20,219 nt of DNA from Verrucomicrobiota bacterium (GTDB lineage Bacteria; Verrucomicrobiota; Verrucomicrobiia; Opitutales; Opitutaceae), in NCBI GenBank assembly GCA_023386835.1, contig JAEWIY010000229.1, positions 1-20,219 of the forward strand. The letters run 5' to 3'. The notes beneath the pieces are model-generated. The model worked only from the letters and a program-made list of their open reading frames with translations. It had not been told where the DNA came from and searched no databases. The position numbers were made by a program, and so were the translations under genes. Positions within the stretch are counted from its first letter, which is position 1; every line of letters begins with the position of its first letter. Below, piece after piece: positions 7,250 through 14,482 of the stretch.

Positions 7250-8095
7250 ATGAATCCAACCACCGCCGAGACCGTCGACTCACCTGCCGCCGAAAATGCG
7301 GCTCCCGTGGTCGCCCGTGCCACGACGGCTGCGCCCGCCGGCGCGAACACCGCCGCCTGGCGAGCGTATCAAACGGCGGGTGCGCAGACCGATGAAGCGA
7401 GTCTGATCGACCGATACCTGCCGCTCGTGCGCAACGTCGTCGACCGCATCAAGATGAACCTGCCGGCGCACGTGGAGGTCGCGGACCTCTACAGCGTGGG
7501 TGTCACGGGTCTGATCGCCGCCGTCCGCCGGTACGATCCGGAGCAGGGGCACACCTTCACGGCCTATGCCACCACACGTATCCGCGGGGCGGTATTGGAC
7601 GAGCTGCGACGCCTCGACTGGTGCCCGCGCCGGGCCCGGGCAAAAGCGCGCAAGCTGAAGAACGCAATGGCCGAGCTTGAGCAGCGTCATGGCCGCGCGG
7701 CGACGGAAGAAGAGGTCCGCACGCATCTCGGTTTGTCCGCCAAGGAGTACGCCCATTGGATGGAAGAGGCCAAACCCGTGACGTTTGTCGCGATCGATCA
7801 GAGCACGGACAACGAGGACGGCGGCGGATCCTCCCTGCACGACCTGATCGCCGACGAGAACGACGTGCCGGTGCAGTCGCGCCTGGAGAAGGAGGAGCTC
7901 TGGAAACTAGCGGCTCAACGAATCTCCGAACTGCCCGATATACAGAAACGGATCCTCGCCATGTATTATTTCGAGAACATGCGGCTGGCGGAAATTGCCG
8001 CAGTCTTCAACCTGACCGAATCGCGCATCTGCCAGATTCATGCGCAGGCGATCATCGGCCTGCGGGCCTTCCTGCAACGGGCGCGCGACCGGTAA
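7250..8095 (+). CDS. fliA: FliA, flagellar sigma-28 factor
   Basis: A 281-residue RNA polymerase sigma factor of the FliA/WhiG type. After an Ala-rich N-terminal extension of about 48 residues, region 2 spans about 51-130 (LIDRYLPLVRNVVDRI, DLYSVGVTGLIAAVRRYD, FTAYATTRIRGAVLDELRRLDW), region 3 about 131-185, and region 4 about 222-278 (LPDIQKRILAMYYFENMRLAEIA, then ESRICQIHAQAI as the helix-turn-helix). FliA normally directs late genes such as flagellin and is held back by the anti-sigma factor FlgM; no flgM-like gene is visible in the window. The extension is low-complexity and unusual for FliA; an internal start near W37 has no ATG, so ATG 7250 is kept. No Shine-Dalgarno sequence is present. 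It probably belongs to the flhB operon. Confidence 0.95.
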   Translation: MNPTTAETVDSPAAENAAPVVARATTAAPAGANTAAWRAYQTAGAQTDEASLIDRYLPLVRNVVDRIKMNLPAHVEVADLYSVGVTGLIAAVRRYDPEQGHTFTAYATTRIRGAVLDELRRLDWCPRRARAKARKLKNAMAELEQRHGRAATEEEVRTHLGLSAKEYAHWMEEAKPVTFVAIDQSTDNEDGGGSSLHDLIADENDVPVQSRLEKEELWKLAAQRISELPDIQKRILAMYYFENMRLAEIAAVFNLTESRICQIHAQAIIGLRAFLQRARDR

Positions 8096-8126
8096 CGCAC
8101 CGCCACTTTTTACCTAGCGGCGCGTT

Positions 8127-8999
8127 ATGCTGATCCTGATCGGAGCGTTCATCGTCCTGGCTTCCACGCTGGGCGGCTTCATGATTGCCGGAGGCAATCC
8201 GCTCGTGCTGCTGCACGTGTCGGAGTTTGTCGTGATCCTTGGCGTTGCTCTTGGCGTGCTGATCATCGCCAGCCCGGGGCATATCATGAAGGAGATCCTG
8301 CACAAAACGCAGGGTGCGCTCTTCGGGCGCAAGGTCGGGCGCGACGAATACGTCGACCTCATGAAGCTGCTCTACGAGCTGTTTCTGATCGGGCGCCGCA
8401 ACGGATTGATCGCCCTTGAGGAACACGTCACCAGCCCCAACGAGAGCACAGTCCTCGCCAAGTATCCCACTTTCCTCGCGCACCAGGAGCGGCGCGAGTT
8501 TCTGGTCAATTCGCTCAAGCCGGTGATCGATGGTCGCATCAAACCGGACCAGCTCGAGGCGTTGATGGAAACCGAGCTGGAGGCGAAAGCGGAGGAGGCC
8601 GATCACCCGGTGCACCTGTTGCAACTCGTCGGCGACTCGCTGCCCGGCATCGGCATCGTCGCGGCCGTGCTCGGCATCATCAATACGATGGCCGCCATCG
8701 CGGATGGCCCGGAGGTGGTCGGTGAACGTGTGGCCGCGGCCCTCACCGGTACGCTGCTCGGCATTTTTGTGGCTTACGGTTTCGTCAACCCGCTGGCCAA
8801 TCGCATCAAGTTCAACAACGCCACCGACCAGCAGTACCTGAAGTGCATCATGGTTTCGGTGGCCGGTTTCGCCAAGGGTTTGGCGCCTGCGACCGCCGTG
8901 GAGATCGCGCGACGTTCGCTCGATCGCTCGGTCCAGCCGGCGGCCGATGAACTGGAGACGCTGTTGAAGGCGTTGCCGGTGCCGGGCAAGGCGGCGTAG
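8127..8999 (+). CDS. motA: MotA, flagellar stator proton-channel subunit
   Basis: MotA and MotB form the stator that uses ion flow to turn the rotor. This 290-residue protein is of the E. coli type, with four transmembrane helices (about 2-20, 32-49, 170-190, 202-222) and a cytoplasmic loop between helices 2 and 3. Functional residues fall at the same numbers as in E. coli: R90 and E98 in the loop (contacts with FliG), P173 in helix 3 (SLPGIGIVAAVLG) and P222 in helix 4 (FVNPLA). The leader before ATG 8127 (cactttttacctagcggcgcgtt) has no Shine-Dalgarno sequence. motB follows 21 bases later. A proton-driven motor is likely from the similarity but not proven. Confidence 0.96.
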   Translation: MLILIGAFIVLASTLGGFMIAGGNPLVLLHVSEFVVILGVALGVLIIASPGHIMKEILHKTQGALFGRKVGRDEYVDLMKLLYELFLIGRRNGLIALEEHVTSPNESTVLAKYPTFLAHQERREFLVNSLKPVIDGRIKPDQLEALMETELEAKAEEADHPVHLLQLVGDSLPGIGIVAAVLGIINTMAAIADGPEVVGERVAAALTGTLLGIFVAYGFVNPLANRIKFNNATDQQYLKCIMVSVAGFAKGLAPATAVEIARRSLDRSVQPAADELETLLKALPVPGKAA

Positions 9000-9020
9000 T
9001 TCCGCCGCGGAGACAGCGCC

Positions 9021-9806
9021 ATGGCGAAGAAAAAAGGAGGCGGACATCACGGCGGCGCCTGGAAGGTGGCCTACGCCGACTTCGTGACCGCGATGATGGC
9101 GCTGTTCATGGTGCTGTGGATTTCCGCGCAGGACGAAAAAATCCTCATCTCCACGTCGAGCTATTTTCAGTCGCCGTTCCGCTCGCCGCTCGAAGCGCGC
9201 GCCGGACTGTTGGAGTACGATGCGCAAGAACCCACGTCATCCTCGCAGGGCCGCGACATGGACAGCACACCCCGCAATCAGACGGATGCGCGGCCGCTGG
9301 ACCTGCAGTTCCTGAACTCCTTGGCGAAGGACTTGTACCGGTTGCTCAACCTCGACGAGAACCTCGCCGAGCGCCCCGTCGACATTCATGTGACGAGCGA
9401 CGGGCTGCGAATCACCTTGTTCGATCGCACGCAGCATCCGCTTTTTGTGGGCAATACGGCGCAGTTTACCGAATGGGGTGACTTCGTCATGCAGAGCCTC
9501 GCCTGGATGATCGACCGCAACGGTTTTAACGTGGTCATCGAAGGCCACACCCGCTCCGGACTCGAGATGCCGGACGCCGCGTACTCCGAGTGGGAGCTGT
9601 CGGCGGATCGGGCGAATGCCGCGCGTCGCGCCCTCACGCTCTACGCGGTGGAGCCGGAGTTGATCGAGCGCGTGACCGGTTATGCGGCCACCCGGCCGAT
9701 GCCGACCGAGCCCGCGACGTCCGAGTCCAACCAGCGGGTCGCCTTGAGTCTCAAGGCGGGCCCGCGCACGGCGCGCACGATGAAGTCGCTGCGTGAGTTC
9801 GACTGA
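9021..9806 (+). CDS. motB: MotB, flagellar stator anchor subunit
   Basis: MotB carries the ion-binding aspartate and anchors the stator to peptidoglycan. The 261-residue protein starts with a basic, Gly/His-rich tail, then one transmembrane helix (about 16-36, WKVAYADFVTAMMALFMVLWIS) in which D20 corresponds to the essential D32 of E. coli. A linker leads to an OmpA-like peptidoglycan-binding domain (about 120-246) with VVIEGHT (171-177), WELSADRANAARRAL (191-205) and NQRVALSL (237-244). In the usual GHTD motif the Asp is replaced by R178. A GGAG ribosome binding site lies at 9008-9011, eight bases before the ATG. Linked to motA upstream. Confidence 0.95.
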   Translation: MAKKKGGGHHGGAWKVAYADFVTAMMALFMVLWISAQDEKILISTSSYFQSPFRSPLEARAGLLEYDAQEPTSSSQGRDMDSTPRNQTDARPLDLQFLNSLAKDLYRLLNLDENLAERPVDIHVTSDGLRITLFDRTQHPLFVGNTAQFTEWGDFVMQSLAWMIDRNGFNVVIEGHTRSGLEMPDAAYSEWELSADRANAARRALTLYAVEPELIERVTGYAATRPMPTEPATSESNQRVALSLKAGPRTARTMKSLREFD

Positions 9807-9815
9807 TTTTCCGAA

Positions 9816-10076
9816 ATGAAATCCTTTTTGAGTGATCGTCAGCGCCTCCCGGTTAAGTCCCTTTCGCTCCCGGTGGCGACGGAGGGTCTCGCGAAGGCGG
9901 CGGGCGGAACGTGTTCGGCCGTCAAGGCGACCCCCGGCGCTCCGGCTTCGGGCGGCCAGCGGTCGGCGCCGCACGTGGAGACGGTGAAGCAGGGCGACAA
10001 GGTCGTGCGCATCATCGTGACCTGCGCCTGCGGTGAACGCGTCGAGATCGACTGCCTGTATCCGGCCGGCGGATAA
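9816..10076 (+). CDS. Conserved-looking small protein with CxC-G-C motif, unknown function
   Basis: An 86-residue protein starting nine bases after motB stops. Residues 1-52 are low-complexity and probably disordered. Residues 53-84 look folded: VETVKQGDKVVRIIVTC then ACGERVEIDC, giving C70, C72 and C80 within two predicted beta strands, plus a lone C33. The spacing suggests a small metal-binding or zinc-ribbon-like knuckle, though only three clustered cysteines are present. It is unlike FlgM, which would be helical and cysteine-free. Position at the end of the flhB-motB operon, co-directional and tightly spaced, supports it being real and flagellum-linked. I do not recognise a named family. 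Confidence 0.7.
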   Translation: MKSFLSDRQRLPVKSLSLPVATEGLAKAAGGTCSAVKATPGAPASGGQRSAPHVETVKQGDKVVRIIVTCACGERVEIDCLYPAGG

Positions 10077-10278
10077 ACGCCGCCGCGGCGCGGGTGGAGT
10101 TCGAGCGTCGTTCGAGGCGACGCATTGATCGACCGAGACGCGGACCCGGCACCGGGTGCGCGATTCGTTTGTTGGGTTGAGGCCGCCTGTCCGCGCGACG
10201 CGATCGCCGGACGACTCTCCAGCCCGCGGACGATCGCGATTGCACCGGCCGATGGTGCGGCTCGAGGCGCGAATCCGT
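10077..10278. other. Non-coding gap before the flgF operators
   Basis: No convincing gene lies here. Two inverted repeats are visible: GCGTCG/CGACGC with a seven-base loop (10105-10123), and the palindrome ACCCGGCACCGGGT (10144-10157), followed at a short distance by the T-rich bases ATTCGTTTGTT. Either could help end the motB transcript, but neither has the immediate T-run of a classical terminator. The operators and promoter of flgF follow. Confidence 0.5.
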
Positions 10279-10318
10279 TGGCAAAACCTGCCGACCGGGA
10301 AGGCGGCAGAAGTTGCCC
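10279..10318. promoter_or_regulatory. Two tandem palindromic operators upstream of flgF
   Basis: TGGCAAAACCTGCCG at 10279-10293 and CGGCAGAAGTTGCCC at 10304-10318 both fit CGGCA-N5-TGCCG with one mismatch each. Centres are 25 bases apart. They lie about 109 and 84 bases upstream of the predicted sigma-54 transcription start of flgF. The first copy is nearly identical over 14 bases to the first operator before flhB, which strongly suggests one regulator for both operons. Confidence 0.65.
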
Positions 10319-10354
10319 GGCTGAGTTGAGGGATTCAGAAATGGCTGTCGGACG

Positions 10355-10368
10355 GTTACTAGCGTAAC
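10355..10368. repeat. Inverted repeat abutting the flgF promoter
   Basis: GTTAC-TAGC-GTAAC, a perfect five-base inverted repeat with a four-base centre, ends directly before the TGGCAT of the predicted flgF promoter. It could be a repressor or accessory factor site. No matching element lies before the flhB promoter. Confidence 0.4.
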
Positions 10369-10386
10369 TGGCATCGCTGCTGCTTT
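10369..10386 (+). promoter_or_regulatory. Predicted sigma-54 (-24/-12) promoter of flgF
   Basis: TGGCATCGCTGCTGCTTT fits the sigma-54 consensus, with GG (10370-10371) and GC (10382-10383) ten bases apart and the typical T-rich end. It shares AACTGGCATC with the element before flhB and is preceded by the same kind of operator pair. The predicted start near 10395 lies about three bases before the flgF ATG. It probably drives flgF through flagellin (fliC), since later gaps are short. Confidence 0.7.
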
Positions 10387-10397
10387 ACGCGGGGCGA

Positions 10398-11147
10398 ATG
10401 AATATCGGGGTTTACCAAAGCGCTGCCTCTCTCTCCGCTCTCGAGCGGTGGCAGGATGCGGTTACCCAGAATATTTCCGCCAGCCAGGTCTCCGGCTTCA
10501 AACGGCGGACGGTGCAGATCGACGGCCAGCAGTCTGGCGAGCTCCTCTACGGCGCGAACATGCGGCCGGACCAGGGCGACGGCCGCGCGGCGATCTTCCC
10601 GGCGGTGCGGTATGGCGTCGCGTTCTCCGCGGGTGAAATCCAGCCGACGCGCCGCGATCTCGATTTCGCCATCATGGGCGACGGATTCTTCAACGTCCGG
10701 ATGCCTGACGGAGCGACGGGCTACACACGCTCGGGTCAGTTGCAGATTCGCCCGGACCGCACGCTGATCACGTCGCAAGGGCTGGAGATCCTGAACGAGA
10801 TCGGGCAGCCGCTGCAACTGGCGCCGGAAGGCGGCCCGTTGACGGTCGACGCTCAGGGCAATCTCACGCAGGGCGACGTGCAATTGGGCCAGCTGGCCGT
10901 GACGCGCTTCGACAATCCGGAGCAACTTCTCCCGATGGCCAACGGCCTCTTTGTGGCCGCTCCGGGCGCCGGTGGTCAACCGGCCGAGAAGGCCGGGGTG
11001 CTGCAGGGGCACATCGAGTCCAGCAACATCCAGCCGCTCCAGGAAATGGTGCACCTGGTGAACATCGCCCGCGCTTACGAGGCGAACCAGAAGATCATCC
11101 AAACGCGCGATCAGATGCTCCAGCGCACCCTTGATGCGGTGAGCTGA
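10398..11147 (+). CDS. flgF: FlgF, flagellar proximal/distal rod protein
   Basis: Rod protein of the FlgF/FlgG family, 249 residues. The N-terminus has the family pattern LERWQDAVTQNISASQVSGFKRR (about 15-37; the usual NxxNxxT/SxGYK box in variant form), the middle holds DLDFAIMGDGFFNVRMPDG and GYTRSGQLQIRPD, and the C-terminus has VLQGHIESSNIQPLQEMVHLVNIARAYEANQKIIQTRDQML. The variant N-terminus, shorter length and position before a canonical flgG make FlgF the better name. ATG 10398 is the only standard start; a stop codon lies in frame at 10365. No clear ribosome binding site is seen (only GGGG at 10391-10394), and the predicted promoter lies just upstream. Confidence 0.92.
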   Translation: MNIGVYQSAASLSALERWQDAVTQNISASQVSGFKRRTVQIDGQQSGELLYGANMRPDQGDGRAAIFPAVRYGVAFSAGEIQPTRRDLDFAIMGDGFFNVRMPDGATGYTRSGQLQIRPDRTLITSQGLEILNEIGQPLQLAPEGGPLTVDAQGNLTQGDVQLGQLAVTRFDNPEQLLPMANGLFVAAPGAGGQPAEKAGVLQGHIESSNIQPLQEMVHLVNIARAYEANQKIIQTRDQMLQRTLDAVS

Positions 11148-11184
11148 TCGCCGCGTTTCCCCATCCCTTCCGCTTCTTCCGACG

Positions 11185-11967
11185 ATGAACCTCTCGCTTT
11201 ATTCCGCCGCCACCGGCATGGAGGCCCAGCAGCTCAACTTGAACACGATCGCGAACAACCTCGCGAACGTGAACACCGTCGGGTTCAAGCGCAGCAAGAT
11301 CGAGTTTCAGGATCTGCTCTACCAGACCCCGCTGCAGATGGGCACCGAAGCGGGCGACGGAAACGTCATTCCGACCGGCATCGAGGTCGGCAACGGCACG
11401 CGCGTCGCGGCCACGTCCAAGGTTTTCACCCAGGGGCAGCTCACGTCGACCGGGGAGAAGTTCGACATCGCGATCCAAGGCGACGGCTTTTTTGAAGTGC
11501 AGCGCCCCGACGGCACGATCGGCTACACACGCGACGGGTCGTTCAAGCTCAACGCCAACGGCCAGGTCGTGACGGCCGATGGCATGCCGGTGCTCAGCGG
11601 CTTCCAGCCGGTGCCTCCAGGCACGGTGGCTGTGACGGTCGCCGAAAACGGTGAAGTGACGTACCAGGGCGCGGACGGCGCGCAGACGTTTCGCCTGACC
11701 CTGACCCGGTTCGCGAATCCGAGCGGACTGCGCAGCCTCGGTGGCAACTTGTACGAGGAGACCGCGGCGAGCGGCACGCCTGAGGCCGGCCAGCCGGGCG
11801 AGAGCGGCTTTGGCTCCGTCCTGCAGGGCTACATCGAAACTTCGAACGTCAACATCGTGGAAGAGATGGTGAACCTCATCATCGCGCAGCGCGCCTACGA
11901 GGTGAACAGCAAGTCGATCCAGACCTCGGACGAGATGCTGCAGAACATCAACCAGCTGAAGCGCTGA
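11185..11967 (+). CDS. flgG: FlgG, flagellar distal rod protein
   Basis: A 260-residue, standard-length distal rod protein. It starts NLSLYSAATGMEAQQLNLNT then IANNLANVNTVGFKRSK (about 24-40), the classic rod/hook box. Further hallmarks are FDIAIQGDGFFEVQRPDGTIGYTR in the middle and VLQGYIETSNVNIVEEMVNLI plus IAQRAYEVNSKSIQTSDEML at the C-terminus; the two ends form the coiled D0 domain of the rod. FlgG polymerises into the distal rod that passes the P and L rings. The leader (cccatcccttccgcttcttccgacg) is pyrimidine-rich with no Shine-Dalgarno sequence. flgA follows after two bases. Confidence 0.97.
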   Translation: MNLSLYSAATGMEAQQLNLNTIANNLANVNTVGFKRSKIEFQDLLYQTPLQMGTEAGDGNVIPTGIEVGNGTRVAATSKVFTQGQLTSTGEKFDIAIQGDGFFEVQRPDGTIGYTRDGSFKLNANGQVVTADGMPVLSGFQPVPPGTVAVTVAENGEVTYQGADGAQTFRLTLTRFANPSGLRSLGGNLYEETAASGTPEAGQPGESGFGSVLQGYIETSNVNIVEEMVNLIIAQRAYEVNSKSIQTSDEMLQNINQLKR

Positions 11968-11969
11968 TC

Positions 11970-12686
11970 ATGATCCGCTTTGTCACCACCTGGGCACGAC
12001 TGCTGTGCCTCGCCGCCTGCCTCACCGGGATGTCCGCCTCCGGACTGCGCGCGCAGGATGCCAGCTTTCCCTCCCTTGAAGGCGACCCGTGGCTCGATGC
12101 GCTCACCTATGAGTTGCTCCAGCACTTTGGCGCCGAGGGCGAGTTGTCGCTCGAGTGGGCCCGGCAGCGGCCGGCGGAAGCCAGCACGCCGGTGGATCTG
12201 AAGGTGGTGGCCTTTCCCGCCAGCCTCTCCCCGCAGATGGCCCTGCGTATCCGTGCTTCGACGACGAGCGGTCCGGTCGAGCACACGGTGATCGTCCGGG
12301 CGCAACTCTGGCGCGACGGCTGGACGGTGCGTGAGCCTTCGGTGCGAGGAGAAACGGTATCGCCGTCCTCGCTTGAGCCGATGCGTTTTGACGCGTTGCG
12401 CGATCGCGACGCCGTCACGGCGACTGATGACCTCGACCTGGTTTATTCCCGCGCCATTCCGGCCGGCCGGCTGCTGAGCTGGCGCGACGTCGCCCGTCGC
12501 CCGCTGGTTCGCCGCGGCCAGCTCATCGAAGTGGCGGCCACCGATGGCCCGCTGACGGTGACACTGAGGGCGGTCGCTCTCGCGGATGCCGGTCGTGGTG
12601 AGGTCGTCCGGGTGCGCAACCCCGACTCCCGCAAAGAATTCACCGCGCAGGTCGTCTCCGACGCCCGCGCCCAAGTCCGGTTCTGA
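11970..12686 (+). CDS. flgA: FlgA, P-ring assembly chaperone
   Basis: FlgA is a periplasmic chaperone that helps FlgI build the P ring. The protein has 238 residues, a Sec signal peptide (about 1-28, LLCLAACLTGMSASGLRAQ) and a C-terminal SAF-like domain (about 155-236) with RAIPAGRLLSWRDVARRPLVRRGQLIEV and GRGEVVRVRNPDSRKEFTA, the most conserved part of the family. The N-terminal half is poorly conserved. It starts two bases after flgG and precedes flgH and flgI, its ring partners. Confidence 0.92.
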   Translation: MIRFVTTWARLLCLAACLTGMSASGLRAQDASFPSLEGDPWLDALTYELLQHFGAEGELSLEWARQRPAEASTPVDLKVVAFPASLSPQMALRIRASTTSGPVEHTVIVRAQLWRDGWTVREPSVRGETVSPSSLEPMRFDALRDRDAVTATDDLDLVYSRAIPAGRLLSWRDVARRPLVRRGQLIEVAATDGPLTVTLRAVALADAGRGEVVRVRNPDSRKEFTAQVVSDARAQVRF

Positions 12687-12691
12687 TTCCC

Positions 12692-13318
12692 ATGCGCTCC
12701 GTTACCTTCCGCCTTTGCCTGACGCTTTTCGCGCCCGTCCTGGTCTGGCCGGTTCGCGCCAGCTCGTTGTGGACCGCTCCCGGCAGCTCGGAGAAGGGCA
12801 TCGTGGCCGACGTGAAAGCCGGTCGGGTGGGGGACATCCTCACGATCGTCATTTCGGAAACCGCGGCACAGAGCTCGACGCAGTCGAAGTCCACCAACAC
12901 CAACGGCTCGGTGGAGGCGGCGGTGACGCAGTTCATTTTCCCGCCCAACGCGAGCCGCTTCGGCACGCACAATGGGGCGCTGCCGGGCACGAGCTTCGGT
13001 GGCAGCAGCAGCTACGCCGGTGGTGGCCAGGTCAGCAATTCCCAGTCGCTCACCGCGCGCGCCGCCGTCGTCGTCACGGACGTGTTGCCCAACGGCAACC
13101 TGGTGATCGCGGGCGCGCGCCGGGTCACCTTCTCCGGTGAGACGCAGCATGTGATCCTCCGCGGTGTGGTCCGTGCGGCGGATATCAGCTCCGCCAATAC
13201 GATTCTCTCCAGCAACATCGCCGACGCGCACCTCGAGTTCATCAGCGAGGGTGAACTGAGCGATGCGCAGAAGCGCGGCTGGATCAGCCGGCTCTACGAG
13301 TTCCTCCGCCCGTTCTGA
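12692..13318 (+). CDS. flgH: FlgH, flagellar L-ring protein
   Basis: FlgH forms the L ring in the outer membrane. The protein is 208 residues with an N-terminal signal sequence (about 1-23, ending WPVRA). Conserved features are SSLWTAPGSSEKGIVADVKAGRVGDILTIVI near the N-terminus, ARAAVVVTDVLPNGNLVIAGARRV in the middle (about 125-148) and VRAADISSANTILSSNIADAHLEF followed by a terminal WISRLYEFLRPF. FlgH is usually a lipoprotein, but no lipobox cysteine follows the signal here; the only Cys is residue 9 inside the hydrophobic core. It follows flgA by five bases without a Shine-Dalgarno sequence. Confidence 0.95.
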   Translation: MRSVTFRLCLTLFAPVLVWPVRASSLWTAPGSSEKGIVADVKAGRVGDILTIVISETAAQSSTQSKSTNTNGSVEAAVTQFIFPPNASRFGTHNGALPGTSFGGSSSYAGGGQVSNSQSLTARAAVVVTDVLPNGNLVIAGARRVTFSGETQHVILRGVVRAADISSANTILSSNIADAHLEFISEGELSDAQKRGWISRLYEFLRPF

Positions 13319-13344
13319 ACCGGAGCGCCGATCCCCGCACCTCC

Positions 13345-14478
13345 ATGTTTCGTCCTGTGTTTTCCCACCTGCTCCACCGGCGCCTCTTCCGCGGCCTGCT
13401 GGCCGTCGGACTGCTCTGGCCGTGCTCCGCGGTTTTCGGTGCTCGGCTGAAGGACCTCGCGCAGGTCGAAGGCAGCCGCGACAACCAGCTGGTCGGCTAC
13501 GGCCTCGTGGTCGGTCTGGCCGGCGATGGTGACTCCAACGCGGTCACGACGCTCCAGTCCGTGGCCAACGTGCTCAGACGGAACGGGCTCACGATCGACG
13601 CGACCCAGGTGAAGGCGAAGAATGCCGCCGCGGTCATGATCACGGCCGACATCGCTGCCTTCCTGCGGCCGGGCGCGCGAATCGACGTGACGGTCGCTTC
13701 GATGGGTGACGCCAAGTCGCTCCAGGGTGGCGTGCTGCTGCAGACTCCGCTCTACGGCGCCGATGGCCAGGTTTACGCGGTGGCGCAGGGCGCGATCGCG
13801 GTCGGTGGTTTCCTCGGCGGCGCAGGTGGTCCAGGAGGCGCGACCGTGCAGAAGAATCACCCGACGGTCGGCCTGATCAGCAACGGCGCGATCGTCGAGC
13901 GCGAGATTCCGACGACATTCGTGCGCGACGGCGGGCTGCGCCTGCAGTTGCACAATCCTGATTTTACCTCGGCCGCCCGCCTGGCCACGGCCGTCAACTC
14001 CATCTTCCACGGCACCGCGATCGCACGGGACGCCGCCACCGTTGATGTGTCTTTTCCGGCTGAATACGTCGGTCGTGAGGTTGCGTTCGTCGCGGCCCTC
14101 GGCATGATCGAAGTCTCGCCGGATACGCTCGCCCGCGTCGTGATCAACGAACGGACCGGCACGATCGTCGCAACAGCTCCGGTCAGCCTGTCCCAGGTGG
14201 CGATCAGCCACGGCGCGCTGACGATCACGATCGCCTCCAACCTCTCCGTTTCCCAGCCAGAACCGCTCAGCCGGGGTGGCGAGACGGTGGTCGTGCCAAA
14301 CACGCAAACCGACGTGCAGGAAACCAAGGGCGGCTTCACCGTCGTTGGCGAAGTCTCGTCGATCGACCGGCTCGCGGCGGCGTTGAACGCGCTCGGCGTC
14401 AGCACCCGCGAGATGATGGCGATTTTCCAAACGCTCAAGAGCTCCGGCGCGTTGCAGGCCGAACTGATCATCAACTGA
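13345..14478 (+). CDS. flgI: FlgI, flagellar P-ring protein
   Basis: FlgI forms the periplasmic P ring around the rod. The 377-residue protein has a signal peptide (about 1-33, LLAVGLLWPCSAVFGA) and the mature N-terminus RLKDLAQVEGSRDNQLVGYG then LVVGLAGDGD that marks the family. Other conserved parts are KNAAAVMITADIAAFLRPGARIDVTVASMGDA (about 93-124), GGVLLQTPLYGADGQVYAVAQGA and the C-terminal NALGVSTREMMAIFQTLKSSGALQAELIIN, where FlgI proteins end. Length is normal. It lies 26 bases after flgH and four bases before flgJ. Confidence 0.97.
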   Translation: MFRPVFSHLLHRRLFRGLLAVGLLWPCSAVFGARLKDLAQVEGSRDNQLVGYGLVVGLAGDGDSNAVTTLQSVANVLRRNGLTIDATQVKAKNAAAVMITADIAAFLRPGARIDVTVASMGDAKSLQGGVLLQTPLYGADGQVYAVAQGAIAVGGFLGGAGGPGGATVQKNHPTVGLISNGAIVEREIPTTFVRDGGLRLQLHNPDFTSAARLATAVNSIFHGTAIARDAATVDVSFPAEYVGREVAFVAALGMIEVSPDTLARVVINERTGTIVATAPVSLSQVAISHGALTITIASNLSVSQPEPLSRGGETVVVPNTQTDVQETKGGFTVVGEVSSIDRLAAALNALGVSTREMMAIFQTLKSSGALQAELIIN

Positions 14479-14482
14479 CGCC

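Noticed and set aside
10125..10367. An open frame of 80 codons starting with TTG in the gap before flgF
   Set aside because: It has no recognisable features, no ribosome binding site, and spans both operators; the gap is better read as regulatory DNA.
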